Notes: generated from the letters alone by a model not told the origin. A stretch of DNA of 64,000 nucleotides from Flavobacterium orientale (GCF_014638005.1 NZ_BMFG01000005.1:62001-126000), one strand, 5' to 3'; positions 1 through 11,643 are shown, counted from the stretch's first letter. Numbers and translations: made by a program.

Positions 1-500
1 AAAAAGAAGAAGGTGCTTTCACTATTTTGTATGACATGTATTCTAAAAGTTTATTTGGTGTTATTTCTAATTTAATAAAAGATAGAGAAGAAGCCGAAGA
101 TGTCCTTCAAGATGTTTTTGTAAAAATATGGAAAAATATAGATACCTATGCTGAAAACAAAGGTCGTTTTTACACTTGGATAGTTAACATAGCTCGAAAC
201 ACAGCCATTGACAAACTACGTTCAAAAGGATTTAACAACAGTCAAAAAAACCTTTCAGCTGACAATTTCGTACATCTATTGGAAGACAGTTCAAGAATGA
301 CAAATAGAATCGATGCTATTGGAATTCAGGAATTTGTTAAAAAACTAAAACCCAAATGTATTAAATTAATTGACCTGCTGTTTTTCAAAGGCTACACGCA
401 ACAAGAGGCTTCGGATGAACTCGAAATTCCACTGGGAACCGTAAAAACCCAAAACAGAAACTGCATCACTGATTTAAGAAACTTATTACAAGTAGCATGA
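1..500 (+). CDS. ECF-type RNA polymerase sigma factor (5' end cut by window)
   Basis: Directs RNA polymerase to a dedicated regulon; partner of the anti-sigma factor that follows. The reading frame is open to the left edge (KEEGAFTILYDMY precedes the first in-frame TTG at 27), and this matches the start of sigma region 2, so the true start lies outside the window. Region 2 continues with DREEAEDVLQDVFVKIWKN and a WIVNIARNTAIDKLR stretch (region 2.4 type). Region 4 is seen near the end as a helix-turn-helix, GYTQQEASDELEIPLGTVKTQ. The stop codon overlaps the start of the anti-sigma gene by 4 bases (ATGA), which indicates coupled translation. Family assignment is secure; the stimulus sensed cannot be read from sequence. 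Confidence 0.93.
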   Translation, partial: KEEGAFTILYDMYSKSLFGVISNLIKDREEAEDVLQDVFVKIWKNIDTYAENKGRFYTWIVNIARNTAIDKLRSKGFNNSQKNLSADNFVHLLEDSSRMTNRIDAIGIQEFVKKLKPKCIKLIDLLFFKGYTQQEASDELEIPLGTVKTQNRNCITDLRNLLQVA

Positions 501-1291
501 GTACACAAGAATACATAGAATCAGGCATTTTAGAACTGTATGTTTACGGTAAACTTTCGGAAGCTGAAATGGAAGAAGTTTTCAAAATGGCCGAACAGCA
601 TATCGAAATCAAAGAAGAAATCATTGCCATTGAACGTGCCGTTTTGTTTTTGTCAAGTAGTGTTTCGCCAAGATTATCAGGCAAAAATTATGAAGACATT
701 AAAAAACAGATTTTTGGAGAAGCCGAAGCTCCTAAAGTAGTTGAAATCAAACCAAAATCAAATTGGTCCAACTATTTAGGATGGGCTGCAGCACTTGTTT
801 TCTTAGTCGGTGGTTATTATTATCACATGCAAAAACAAGAAGAAGCAACCAATCAAATTGTTACGGTTGAAAATGAAAAATCTGAATTGCAAAAAAACAT
901 TGTAGATTTAGAATTAACCAACTCTGAAAATCAAGAATTAATAGCTATCATCCGTGATACAAAAAACATTGTAGTTCCTTTGTTAGGTCAGGATGTTGCT
1001 CCAAAATCGTATGCAAAAATTTATTGGAATCAGGACACCAAGAAAGTATATGTAGACGGTTTAGGATTACCAAATCCTCCTGAAGGAATGGTCTATCAAG
1101 TATGGTCCTTAAAATTAAATCCTTTAACTCCTGAAAGTATCGGATTGATTGAAAACTTTGGCACTTCTAAAAAACGTTTCTTTGAAATGAATGCTTCTTA
1201 TGATTCTGAAGCATTTGGAATCACTTTAGAACCTGCCGGCGGAAGTCCAACACCTACACTAGAACAATTGTTCACTTTAGGAAAAGTGTAA
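497..1291 (+). CDS. Anti-sigma factor, RskA (anti-sigma-K) type
   Basis: Probable inner-membrane anti-sigma factor that sequesters the ECF sigma factor encoded just upstream; the two genes overlap by 4 bases. The N-terminal ~60 residues form the cytoplasmic sigma-binding part (MSTQEYIESGILELYVYGKL), one transmembrane helix lies at about residues 91-110 (YLGWAAALVFLVGG), followed by a coiled-coil-like stretch rich in E, K, N and Q. The C-terminal half is the RskA domain, with the typical VWSLKLNPLTPESIG and FGITLEPAGGSPTPT motifs. The protein is 264 residues, normal for the family. A clear terminator follows, so sigma and anti-sigma end a transcription unit. Confidence 0.9.
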   Translation: MSTQEYIESGILELYVYGKLSEAEMEEVFKMAEQHIEIKEEIIAIERAVLFLSSSVSPRLSGKNYEDIKKQIFGEAEAPKVVEIKPKSNWSNYLGWAAALVFLVGGYYYHMQKQEEATNQIVTVENEKSELQKNIVDLELTNSENQELIAIIRDTKNIVVPLLGQDVAPKSYAKIYWNQDTKKVYVDGLGLPNPPEGMVYQVWSLKLNPLTPESIGLIENFGTSKKRFFEMNASYDSEAFGITLEPAGGSPTPTLEQLFTLGKV

Positions 1292-1307
1292 ATAATAATT
1301 AAATTTT

Positions 1308-1345
1308 AAAAATCCTTTCATCGTTGCGATTGAAAGGATTTTTTT
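1308..1345 (+). terminator. Rho-independent terminator after the anti-sigma gene
   Basis: A perfect 13-base stem (AAAAATCCTTTCA pairing with TGAAAGGATTTTT) around a 10-base loop, ending in a T run. The longer TTG-initiated reading of the next gene would begin in this loop, which argues for the ATG at 1351 instead. Confidence 0.85.
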
Positions 1346-1350
1346 ATACT

Positions 1351-2043
1351 ATGAAAAACTTAGTTGTACTTACAGGAGCCGGAATGAGTACTGAAAGTGG
1401 CATAAAAACCTTTAGAGATGCCGATGGTCTTTGGGAAGGTCACGATGTTATGGAAGTAGCTTCACCCGAAGGTTGGTATAAAAACCCGGAACTTGTTCTC
1501 GATTTTTATAACAAACGTAGACAACAATTGCACGAAGTAACGCCCAACCAAGGTCATTTTCTATTGGCTGAATTAGAAGCGTTTTTCAACGTTTCCATTA
1601 TCACTCAAAATGTTGACAATTTGCATGAAAAAGCAGGTAGCTCATCGATTCTTCACCTTCATGGCGAATTGACAAAAGTGAGAAGTACCAAAAATGAAAA
1701 CTATATCTTAGACTGGACATCCGATTTGAATTGGGGCGACACAGATAATCATGGCAATCAACTTCGCCCTCACATTGTATGGTTTGGTGAAGCCGTCCCC
1801 GCCATTGAAGAAGCCATTACAATTGTTGAAAAAGCTGATTTTATTGCCATTATAGGAACTTCCATGCAGGTATATCCTGCAGCTGGATTGGTGCATTATG
1901 CAAAACCAAACTGTCCCATTTTTTATGTAGACCCAAAACCGGCAACAATACATCAACTCAACCAACCTTTGGAAGTTATCCCAAAAGGAGCTTCTGAAGG
2001 AGTGGCTTTGTTGAAAAATAAATTGTTGGCTATTTTAAAATGA
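1351..2043 (+). CDS. Sir2-family NAD-dependent protein deacylase (CobB/SIRT5-like, no zinc cysteines)
   Basis: Removes acyl groups from lysines using NAD+. The NAD-binding motif GAGMSTESGIKTFR is at residues 9-22, TQNVDN at 85-90, and the catalytic histidine is His104 in LHLHGE; GTSMQVYPAAG lies near the end. Tyr53 and Arg56 (FYNKRRQQL) match the Tyr/Arg pair that gives SIRT5/CobB enzymes preference for succinyl- and malonyl-lysine. The four cysteines that bind zinc in E. coli CobB are absent: the segment between LHGELTKVRS and RPHIVWFGE has none. The ATG at 1351 is preferred because the upstream TTG lies in a terminator. 231 codons including the stop. It converges on the next gene with a 14-base overlap. 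The family is certain; substrate preference is inferred. Confidence 0.92.
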   Translation: MKNLVVLTGAGMSTESGIKTFRDADGLWEGHDVMEVASPEGWYKNPELVLDFYNKRRQQLHEVTPNQGHFLLAELEAFFNVSIITQNVDNLHEKAGSSSILHLHGELTKVRSTKNENYILDWTSDLNWGDTDNHGNQLRPHIVWFGEAVPAIEEAITIVEKADFIAIIGTSMQVYPAAGLVHYAKPNCPIFYVDPKPATIHQLNQPLEVIPKGASEGVALLKNKLLAILK

Positions 2044-2437
2044 AAATAGTCTTCCATTTTGGATAATAAAAAACGATAATTAAAATTGTGATGGCTAAAG
2101 GAATACCCGTTTCAACCAATTCATGTGGTCGGTTATCTAAGAAATAATGCAATAAAAAGATATTGAAAATAATGGGTAATAAAACTATCGCTCCTATCAA
2201 ACGAGTTCTCGGAATTACCAATAAAATTCCCGACAAAACTTGAAAGAATCCAATCACAACCAACATTCCAGAATTACACATTCCTGAAATAACTTGTTGG
2301 TATTCCAACGGAATGGTACTTTCCGGCCCATAAACTTTACATGGCGATAAAAAGTGTTTGTTGATGCCTTTATAAATAAAAAACAACCCCAAAGCGATAC
2401 TCAAAACTACAATTGTTACTTGGAAAAAACGTTTCAT
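2030..2437 (-). CDS. Small DoxX-like integral membrane protein
   Basis: A 135-residue protein with four predicted membrane helices: about residues 5-25, 55-77 (SGMLVVIGFFQVLSGILLVIP), 80-102 and 110-130. A four-helix layout with FQVLSGILLVIPRTRLIGAIVLLPIIFNI in the middle resembles the DoxX/DoxD-like membrane family, but I cannot point to a catalytic residue. The gene overlaps the end of the sirtuin gene on the other strand. It is monocistronic as far as can be seen, and its function is unknown. Confidence 0.7.
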   Translation of the reverse strand: MKRFFQVTIVVLSIALGLFFIYKGINKHFLSPCKVYGPESTIPLEYQQVISGMCNSGMLVVIGFFQVLSGILLVIPRTRLIGAIVLLPIIFNIFLLHYFLDNRPHELVETGIPLAITILIIVFYYPKWKTIFILK

Positions 2438-2516
2438 ACTATTTTGTTATTTATATTAATTCTAAATTGCAATAGTACTACATTTTTTGGATAAAACCAT
2501 AAAATACAAAATAAAT

Positions 2517-2551
2517 TTGCTTTTACTTTTTGAAGTTTAGAGCTATCTTTG
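2517..2551 (+). promoter_or_regulatory. Flavobacterial promoter of purB
   Basis: TATCTTTG at 2544-2551 matches the TAnnTTTG -7 element; a TTG at 2517-2519 is 24 bases upstream, slightly longer than the usual spacing. Because this box overlaps the TTG at 2549, translation must begin downstream, supporting the ATG at 2576. Confidence 0.65.
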
Positions 2552-2575
2552 CACTTCGACACAAACACACAACTC

Positions 2576-3922
2576 ATGACATTTTTAAACGAATTAAATG
2601 CCATATCTCCAATAGATGGAAGATACCGATCTAAAACAGTTTCACTTGCACCTTATTTTTCTGAAGAAGCCTTAATACGCTACCGCGTATTGATTGAAAT
2701 TGAATATTTTATATCGCTATGTCAAATTCCGTTACCACAATTAAAAGAGGTTCCTTCCGGCAAGTTTGAAGCTTTGAGAAATTGCTATAAAAATTTCACA
2801 TCAGAAGATGCTCTTGCTATCAAAGAAATTGAAAAAACAACCAATCACGATGTAAAAGCGGTTGAATATTTTATCAAAAATGCTTTTGATGCATTGGGAT
2901 TAGAAGCTTTTAAAGAGTTCATTCACTTCGGGTTAACATCACAAGATATAAATAACACGGCCATTCCGCTTTCTACAAAAGAAGCTTTTGAAAATGTTTA
3001 CCTACCACTTTTAATTGGTGTAATTTCCAAATTAAAAGATTTAAGTCAGGAATGGGCAAACATCCCAATGTTAGCCAGAACACATGGTCAACCGGCCTCT
3101 CCTACCCGATTAGGAAAAGAAATTGGTGTTTTTGTAGAACGTTTAGAAGAACAAATGCGATTGTTATTCAATACGCCTTTTGCAGCTAAATTTGGTGGAG
3201 CAACAGGGAATTACAATGCCCATCATGTGGCGTATCCAAACATTGACTGGAAAAAATTTGGTAATGAATTTGTTGAAGATACGTTAGGTTTGCACCACTC
3301 CTTTCCAACAACTCAAATAGAACATTACGATCATTTTGCTGCATTTTTCGATGCGTTAAAACGCATAAATACAATCATAATAGATTTAGACAGAGACATT
3401 TGGACGTATGTTTCGATGGATTATTTCAAACAGAAAATTAAAGCCGGAGAAATTGGTTCAAGTGCCATGCCGCACAAAGTTAACCCTATTGACTTTGAAA
3501 ATTCTGAAGGAAATTTAGGGATTGCCAACGCCATTTTTGAGCATTTAGCCGCCAAATTGCCATTGTCTCGACTTCAAAGAGATTTGACAGATAGTACGGT
3601 TTTAAGAAACATTGGTGTGCCAATCGGACATACCTTAATTGGTTTTGAAGCCACTTTAAAAGGGTTGAATAAACTATTGATCAACGAACCAAAATTTGCT
3701 GAAGATTTAGAAAAAAATTGGGCTGTAGTTGCAGAGGCTATTCAAACTATTTTGAGACGTGAAGGTTATCCAAATCCGTATGAAGCACTGAAAGGCTTAA
3801 CAAGAACCAATGAGGCTATTGATAAAAATGCCATTCATACGTTCATTCATTCTTTGACAGTTTCAGAAGAAATCAAAACGGAACTTCTGGCAATAACCCC
3901 ATCCAATTATTTAGGAATATAA
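2576..3922 (+). CDS. purB: Adenylosuccinate lyase
   Basis: Acts twice in purine synthesis: splits SAICAR to AICAR plus fumarate, and adenylosuccinate to AMP plus fumarate. The fumarase/aspartase superfamily signature GSSAMPHKVNP is at residues 294-304, and the earlier conserved blocks TTNHDVKAVEYF and TSQDINNTAIP are present, as is the ARTHGQPASPTRLGKE histidine motif. It is 448 residues long, close to the E. coli enzyme, with the E. coli-type N-terminus (LNAISPIDGRY). The chosen start is the first ATG after the promoter. purA, purC and guaB are elsewhere in this window, not in one operon with it. Confidence 0.97.
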   Translation: MTFLNELNAISPIDGRYRSKTVSLAPYFSEEALIRYRVLIEIEYFISLCQIPLPQLKEVPSGKFEALRNCYKNFTSEDALAIKEIEKTTNHDVKAVEYFIKNAFDALGLEAFKEFIHFGLTSQDINNTAIPLSTKEAFENVYLPLLIGVISKLKDLSQEWANIPMLARTHGQPASPTRLGKEIGVFVERLEEQMRLLFNTPFAAKFGGATGNYNAHHVAYPNIDWKKFGNEFVEDTLGLHHSFPTTQIEHYDHFAAFFDALKRINTIIIDLDRDIWTYVSMDYFKQKIKAGEIGSSAMPHKVNPIDFENSEGNLGIANAIFEHLAAKLPLSRLQRDLTDSTVLRNIGVPIGHTLIGFEATLKGLNKLLINEPKFAEDLEKNWAVVAEAIQTILRREGYPNPYEALKGLTRTNEAIDKNAIHTFIHSLTVSEEIKTELLAITPSNYLGI

Positions 3923-4032
3923 TTGCTTTTTTTAAATCCGATAGGAATTGGTTTTTAAATCGGAATTTAGTACCTTGTCTCAATTGAAAAAAAATAACCA
4001 ATTGATGACAACTAACGCTGTATGGATACTTT

Positions 4033-4635
4033 ATGACTACAAATAAAATTTTAATCTTATTTGCTCATCCTTTGTTTGAGAAATCCATGATAAATAGGAT
4101 TTTAATTGAGTATTTGCTGGATTCTCCCAACGTTACTTTACACGATTTATACGAAGAATACCCTGAATTTGATATTGACATCAAAAGAGAACAAGATTTA
4201 CTGATGGAGCATGATATCATTATTTGGCACCACCCTTTTTATTGGTACAGTTGTCCGCCTTTATTAAAGCAATGGATAGATTTAGTTTTAGAGTACAATT
4301 GGGCGTATGGCAAATCAGGAAATGCTTTAAAAGACAAAATCATTTTTCAAGCGATAACTACAGGTGGAAGTGAAGAAAATTATTGTTCGGAAGGAAGAGA
4401 CCGTTTCACAATTTCTGAACTCTTAGAACCTTTCAATCAAACGGCGATGGTTTGTAAAATGAACTACCTTCCGCCATTTGTTATTCACGGAACACATAAA
4501 ATGAATTCGAAAGAAGCTCTTGATAAGAGTAGAATGTACAATAAATTACTTCAGCATTTAATCGAAAATGGAATTGGAAAGGAAACTTTTGAAAACTATC
4601 CTTATTTAAATCAATGGATTCAAACAAAACAATAA
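4033..4635 (+). CDS. NAD(P)H-dependent oxidoreductase, KefF/KefG-like ancillary protein
   Basis: A flavodoxin-fold quinone oxidoreductase. ILILFAHPLFEKSMINR at the N-terminus is the flavin-binding loop of the family, and HHPFYWYSCPPLLKQWID is the characteristic central motif; GKALKDK-type and TTGGSEENY segments follow, as in KefF/KefG and MdaB. It is 200 residues, the normal length. Only 3 bases separate it from the antiporter gene, so the two are co-transcribed. In E. coli such proteins activate the KefC/KefB potassium efflux channel, and the pairing here makes the same role likely. Confidence 0.88.
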   Translation: MTTNKILILFAHPLFEKSMINRILIEYLLDSPNVTLHDLYEEYPEFDIDIKREQDLLMEHDIIIWHHPFYWYSCPPLLKQWIDLVLEYNWAYGKSGNALKDKIIFQAITTGGSEENYCSEGRDRFTISELLEPFNQTAMVCKMNYLPPFVIHGTHKMNSKEALDKSRMYNKLLQHLIENGIGKETFENYPYLNQWIQTKQ

Positions 4636-4638
4636 AAC

Positions 4639-6522
4639 ATGGATAACGGATTCTTTGTTCAAGCCATAATTTATTTATCCGCAGCTGTGGTATTTGTTCC
4701 TATTGCAAAAAAAATAGGTCTGAGTTCTATTTTGGGGTATCTTTTTGCCGGTATCATTATTGGTCCGTTTGTGTTAGGACTTATTGGTCAAAGAGGTGAA
4801 GATATTATGCACTTTGCTGAATTTGGAGTTGTAATGATGCTTTTTCTTATTGGACTTGAATTAGACCCCCATAAGTTCTGGAAAATGCGAAAGTTTATTC
4901 TGGGAATGGGTTCGCTACAAGTAATTGGAACTTCCATCTTATTATTTCTTTTAGGTGTAATTTTATATGATTGGTCTTGGCAAGTAGCATTGATAATTGC
5001 AATGGCTTTAGCCTTATCATCAACCGCTATTGTATTGCAAACTTTGAAAGAAAAAAGTTTATCTCAAACGTCAATGGGTCGGGCTTCTTTTGCGGTATTG
5101 TTATTTCAAGATATAGCCGTAATTCCAATATTAGCTGTAATTCCGCTTTTGGTGTCTGCCAATGCAAGCATTCCACTCGAAGATTTAAATCAATCCATCA
5201 TATCAGATTTTGCTGCTTGGATTCAAACCTTAATTGTTATTGGTGCCATTCTAGCTGTTTATTTTGCCGGGCGATATATTTTTGTTCCGCTCTTGCATGT
5301 GGTGGCAAAAACAAGGCTTCAAGAACTTTTTACGGCTTCTGCTCTGTTATTGGTTGTTGCGGTTTCTTACTTAATGCAACTGGTAGGTTTAAGCCCTGCT
5401 CTTGGTGCGTTTATGGCTGGTGTCGTTTTAGCCAATTCTGAATTTCGTCATGAACTCGAGGGAGATATTGCACCCTTCAAAGGATTACTTTTAGGTTTGT
5501 TTTTTATTGGCGTAGGAGCCTCAATCAATTTTCAATTAATTATTGATGACCCGATTTTTATTTTAGTTTTTGGATTGACATTAATTACTATTAAATTTTT
5601 AGTATTATTTGGCATTGGAATACTTTATAAAAAACAATCCGACCAAAATTTTCTTTTTTCATTTGGACTTAGTCAAGCAGGGGAATTTGGATTTGTCATC
5701 ATGAGTTTTTCCATGCAATTAAATATCATTCCAAATATGTTGGCCAATCAAATATTAGCCATAATTGCATTGAGTATGCTATCCACACCTTTTCTGTTGT
5801 TAATCAACGAAAAATGGATTGACCCTTATTTTGGCGTTAAAGAAAAAGCAGATAAAAAAGCAGACACCATAGAAGAGCAACACGAAGTTATTATTGCAGG
5901 ATTTGGACATTTTGGTAGTACTATTGGTCGACTTCTGAGAGCAAATGGAGTGAAAGCTACCATTCTTGATCATGATTCAGAACGAGTTGATTTACTTCGT
6001 AAAATGGGATTTAAAGTATATTATGGTGATGCCACCCGATTGGAGTTATTAAAAGCAGCAGGTGCAGAAGACGCAAAACTTTTTATTGCAGCCATTGATA
6101 ATCCTTCGGTGAATTTAAATGTGGTTGAAATCATCCGTAAAAACTTTCCAAACCTTAAGATTCTTACCCGAGCTCGAAACAGGATTGATGCATATGAACT
6201 CATTGATCACGGAGTGGAAAACATTTATCGTGAGACATTATATACGGCGGTTCATTTGGGTGTTGATGCGTTAACTCAATTGGGACACAGAAAATATTCT
6301 GCCACAAGACAAGGCCAACGTTTTATAAAATATGACGAAGCCTCCATAAGAGAATTGGCAGCCAAACGTCATGATAAAATGGCTTATTTAGTAACGGCTC
6401 AAGAACAAATTGAATTACAGGAACAAATTTTAAAAAATGACTTGTACACCAATTTCGAAGCTAAAGATCATGCATGGGATAGTGCCTTTTTGAAAAGAGA
6501 AATCAACAACGATGACAAATAA
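4639..6522 (+). CDS. Monovalent cation:proton antiporter-2 family protein, KefB/KefC-like
   Basis: An inner-membrane K+ (or Na+)/H+ antiporter with regulatory cytoplasmic domain. Residues ~1-395 form the Na+/H+ exchanger domain with about 12 helices; GYLFAGIIIGPFVLG and LALSSTAIVLQTL are conserved CPA2 blocks. A TrkA-N/RCK nucleotide-binding domain begins near residue 415 with GFGHFG at 421-426, followed by ILDHDSERVDLLRKMG and YGDATRLELLKAAGA. Its 627 residues match KefC. The partner oxidoreductase lies immediately upstream. In KefC, glutathione adducts open the channel under electrophile stress; whether this applies here is inference. A bidirectional terminator follows the gene. Confidence 0.92.
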   Translation: MDNGFFVQAIIYLSAAVVFVPIAKKIGLSSILGYLFAGIIIGPFVLGLIGQRGEDIMHFAEFGVVMMLFLIGLELDPHKFWKMRKFILGMGSLQVIGTSILLFLLGVILYDWSWQVALIIAMALALSSTAIVLQTLKEKSLSQTSMGRASFAVLLFQDIAVIPILAVIPLLVSANASIPLEDLNQSIISDFAAWIQTLIVIGAILAVYFAGRYIFVPLLHVVAKTRLQELFTASALLLVVAVSYLMQLVGLSPALGAFMAGVVLANSEFRHELEGDIAPFKGLLLGLFFIGVGASINFQLIIDDPIFILVFGLTLITIKFLVLFGIGILYKKQSDQNFLFSFGLSQAGEFGFVIMSFSMQLNIIPNMLANQILAIIALSMLSTPFLLLINEKWIDPYFGVKEKADKKADTIEEQHEVIIAGFGHFGSTIGRLLRANGVKATILDHDSERVDLLRKMGFKVYYGDATRLELLKAAGAEDAKLFIAAIDNPSVNLNVVEIIRKNFPNLKILTRARNRIDAYELIDHGVENIYRETLYTAVHLGVDALTQLGHRKYSATRQGQRFIKYDEASIRELAAKRHDKMAYLVTAQEQIELQEQILKNDLYTNFEAKDHAWDSAFLKREINNDDK

Positions 6523-6548
6523 AAAAGACGTCAAATTTGACGTCTTTT
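6523..6548. terminator. Bidirectional terminator between the antiporter and guaB
   Basis: A perfect 26-base palindrome (AAAAGACGTCAAA and its complement), A-rich on one side and T-rich on the other, between two convergent genes. It can serve transcripts from both strands. Confidence 0.85.
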
Positions 6549-6569
6549 CTACTTATTTAGTTTTAAAAC

Positions 6570-8042
6570 TTATCTCGAATAATTCGGAGCTTCTTTGGTA
6601 ATCGTTACATTATGAGGATGACTTTCGCCAATGCCACTGGCTGTAATTCTAACAAAACGACCGGTATCTTGTAAAGTAGGAATATCTTTTGCTCCGCAAT
6701 AACCCATTCCGGCACGAAGTCCGCCAATGAATTGCTGCATACTTTCATTTAATTCCCCTTTATAAGGAACACGACCCACAATTCCTTCCGGAACAAGTTT
6801 CTTCACATCGTCTTCCACATCCTGAAAATAACGGTCTTTTGAACCTTCTTGCATGGCTTCCACAGAACCCATTCCACGATAGGATTTGAATTTTCTTCCT
6901 TCAAAAATAATCGTCTCACCCGGTGATTCTTTAGTTCCTGCTAAAAGCGAACCTAACATCACACAATCAGCTCCTGCTGCGATTGCTTTTGGAATATCAC
7001 CTGTATATCGAATACCACCATCAGCAATTACCGGAACACCACTACCTTTAATAGCAGCAGCAACTTCCAACACCGCAGAAAATTGTGGAAAACCAACTCC
7101 GGCAACCACACGAGTAGTACAAATTGAACCGGGTCCGATTCCTACTTTCACCGCATCAGCTCCATTTTCAACTAAATATTTGGCAGCTTCGGCTGTGGCA
7201 ATATTTCCAACTACTACATCCAAATGAGGGAATTTGGCTTTCACTTCTTTTAAAACAGTAACCACCCCTTTGGTATGACCGTGAGCCGTATCAATAATCA
7301 CTGCATCAACACCTGCATTTACTAAAGCCGTTGCTCTTTCTAACGCATCAGGAGTAACTCCTAAAGCAGCAGCAACACGCAAACGACCAAATTTATCTTT
7401 GTTGGCTATTGGTTTTTGAGTCAGTTTTGTAATATCTCTGAAGGTAATTAATCCAACCAATTTGTAGTTTTTATCAATAACCGGAAGTTTTTCAATTTTG
7501 TTTTTTTGCAAAATTCCTTCTGCTTGTTGCAAAGTCGTTCCTTCTTCAGCGGTAATTAAATTTTCAGCCGTCATAACTTCCAAAATCGAACGGGAATTTA
7601 TTTTCTCAAATCGCAAATCACGGTTGGTTACAATACCTTTTAGAATACCGTTTTCATCTACCACAGGAATTCCACCAATACTAAATTCACGCATGGCTGC
7701 TTTTGCATCACCAACATTTGCTGTTAAAGGTAAAGTTACAGGATCCAAAATCATTCCGGCTTCCGCCCGTTTTACTTTACGAACTTTAGCAGCTTGTTGT
7801 TCAATGGTCATGTTTTTGTGCAAAACACCAATGCCGCCTTCTTGAGCCATGGCAATTGCCATCGAACTTTCGGTAACAGTATCCATCGCAGCCGAGATTA
7901 TTGGGACGTTTAACGTGATATTTCGAGAAAATTTAGATTGAATGCTTACGTCGCGTGGTAAAACTTCTGAGTAGTTGGGAATCAACAGAACATCGTCATA
8001 GGTTAAACCCTCTCCAACGATTTTTGTTTCATGTGCTTTCAT
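6570..8042 (-). CDS. guaB: IMP dehydrogenase
   Basis: Oxidises IMP to XMP with NAD+, the committed step of GMP synthesis. The catalytic loop [15 protein letters not shown] places the active-site cysteine at residue 308. Two CBS domains occupy roughly residues 95-210, inserted in the barrel as usual ([26 protein letters not shown]). [18 protein letters not shown] near the N-terminus and [29 protein letters not shown] (split by the barrel) are conserved. It is 490 residues, standard for bacteria. The gene has its own promoter and ends at a palindromic terminator shared with the antiporter. Confidence 0.98.
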   Translation of the reverse strand: MKAHETKIVGEGLTYDDVLLIPNYSEVLPRDVSIQSKFSRNITLNVPIISAAMDTVTESSMAIAMAQEGGIGVLHKNMTIEQQAAKVRKVKRAEAGMILDPVTLPLTANVGDAKAAMREFSIGGIPVVDENGILKGIVTNRDLRFEKINSRSILEVMTAENLITAEEGTTLQQAEGILQKNKIEKLPVIDKNYKLVGLITFRDITKLTQKPIANKDKFGRLRVAAALGVTPDALERATALVNAGVDAVIIDTAHGHTKGVVTVLKEVKAKFPHLDVVVGNIATAEAAKYLVENGADAVKVGIGPGSICTTRVVAGVGFPQFSAVLEVAAAIKGSGVPVIADGGIRYTGDIPKAIAAGADCVMLGSLLAGTKESPGETIIFEGRKFKSYRGMGSVEAMQEGSKDRYFQDVEDDVKKLVPEGIVGRVPYKGELNESMQQFIGGLRAGMGYCGAKDIPTLQDTGRFVRITASGIGESHPHNVTITKEAPNYSR

Positions 8043-8069
8043 GGTTGCAATTTGTAGTTAAATTGCGTG

Positions 8070-8100
8070 CAAATATACGCTTTTTTTTGATTGGAAGCAA
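8070..8100 (-). promoter_or_regulatory. Promoter of guaB
   Basis: Read on the minus strand: TTG (plus 8098-8100), 20 bases, then TATATTTG (plus 8070-8077). This fits the flavobacterial TTG-N20-TAnnTTTG pattern exactly and leaves a leader of about 20-25 bases before the guaB ATG. Confidence 0.75.
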
Positions 8101-8192
8101 TTACGATTTCTAACATTTTAAGTATCCCCTAAATTGAAAATACACAACAGTATCTAGAAGTAAGTATAAAAATGTTTGTTGTGTTATATTTA

Positions 8193-9503
8193 TTATTTCA
8201 ACACAATTTCTTTACATATATATCCTTTACTTTCAAAAAATCCTTTGGGAAAAGCCATTAAATAATTCCCACGATATTCCCATAATATTAATGTACCATC
8301 TTTAAGAAAAATCCATCTAGAAAAGCTTGTTTCAGTATCTCTATTTTCTGTTAACTCATAGAAAATGGCGTCCTTATATCTACCGTTATATTTATTTTTA
8401 TCAATACCATTATCGGCTAAATCTTCTTTAAAAGAATTTTCTGCTTCTTTACTCAAAGATTTAGAATTAACCCAATGTATTTCTCCGAGGCAATTATCGC
8501 ATTTTAAAGTATAATTATAGACTGGATTTAATTTTAATCGATTAATCAATTTGTCTTTTTTATAAAGAATTGTCTTAGGCGAGTTCATAATCTTATTTGT
8601 TCCGAAAATTGTATAAAATTCAATTTTTTTTGAAACTATAGAATCCTTTAAAGACATTTCAAGACAACGCCTACCAAAATCTCCGCCCCATTCAATTGAA
8701 GACATATCTACAATCTCAGCTCTCTTAATTTCAAATTCTTTTTCTAATAATTTAAAAGTTCTCGAATATTTATTTCTTGCCTCTAAGTAATTTTCTTTGT
8801 CATTAATAAATTCTCGATAAAATTCATTAATAAAATGATAATTGAAATTTTTACCACTTAATCGTTCTTTATTGGTTGGAACTTTATCTGGTAATAATTC
8901 AGCAATTAATTCAGACAATCTAGAATTATAAACTTTATGTTTTTTGATGTGCCAAGGCAACATATATGGGTATTGCCCATTTGAAGATGCAGATAAAGTA
9001 TCATTTTTATTAATTAATTGGATAAAAACAAATGGATAATCATCCGTCCTATTCGAACCTTGAAGTGATATTGCTATTTTGTTTGCTTTTCTAACATCTT
9101 TTATTGCACCGATTGCAATTGAATCTATTTCCTTTGTCGTTTTCCAGTTTTTCCTATATTCTTTCCATAATTTTGCAGCATTCTGATCAAGCCATAATGA
9201 ATCTTTTTCAAAAAAGCTCATTGACTCTTTTGATAAATCTGATTCACCATTATTCTGTAGTAGACCGACTATTTCATTAATTAATTTAGGATCAACTTTT
9301 TTGATAATCGAGTCGGGTTTTTCTAAAGAAGTAAGTAATAAATCTTCCTTTTCAATTTGAAATTTGTTGTCAAAATATGACCAACCCACATAAACATCGT
9401 GTATCACAATTTTATCCCAATTATTAATAATAATATCATTTTGCCCAATAACATTTTGGATACAAATGAGTGTAATTAATATGATAGGAATAAGTTTATT
9501 CAT
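8193..9503 (-). CDS. Exported protein of unknown function
   Basis: I do not recognise this 436-residue protein. It has a signal peptide at residues 1-20 (MNKLIPIILITLICIQNVIG) with a cleavage-like site before Q21. The mature part is rich in K, N, D, I and W. Single residue pairs such as CDNCLGEIHW near the end might form a small cysteine motif, but one CxxC alone does not prove metal binding. It is flanked by housekeeping genes guaB and ligA but shares no operon with them, and its DNA is more AT-rich than theirs, which would fit a later insertion. Product location is probably periplasmic or outer surface. Confidence 0.7.
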   Translation of the reverse strand: MNKLIPIILITLICIQNVIGQNDIIINNWDKIVIHDVYVGWSYFDNKFQIEKEDLLLTSLEKPDSIIKKVDPKLINEIVGLLQNNGESDLSKESMSFFEKDSLWLDQNAAKLWKEYRKNWKTTKEIDSIAIGAIKDVRKANKIAISLQGSNRTDDYPFVFIQLINKNDTLSASSNGQYPYMLPWHIKKHKVYNSRLSELIAELLPDKVPTNKERLSGKNFNYHFINEFYREFINDKENYLEARNKYSRTFKLLEKEFEIKRAEIVDMSSIEWGGDFGRRCLEMSLKDSIVSKKIEFYTIFGTNKIMNSPKTILYKKDKLINRLKLNPVYNYTLKCDNCLGEIHWVNSKSLSKEAENSFKEDLADNGIDKNKYNGRYKDAIFYELTENRDTETSFSRWIFLKDGTLILWEYRGNYLMAFPKGFFESKGYICKEIVLK

Positions 9504-9597
9504 AATTATTCATAACTTAAATATCAACTATAATTTCCAACTTTCTAATCCTTTAAAAAAATACATATTTCATAAACTATTAATCAAAATCAAACCA

Positions 9598-11637
<2,040 letters not shown>

Positions 11638-11643
<6 letters not shown>

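Noticed and set aside
2549..2575. Longer TTG-started form of PurB
   Set aside because: The TTG lies within the -7 promoter box, so it is not transcribed as a start.
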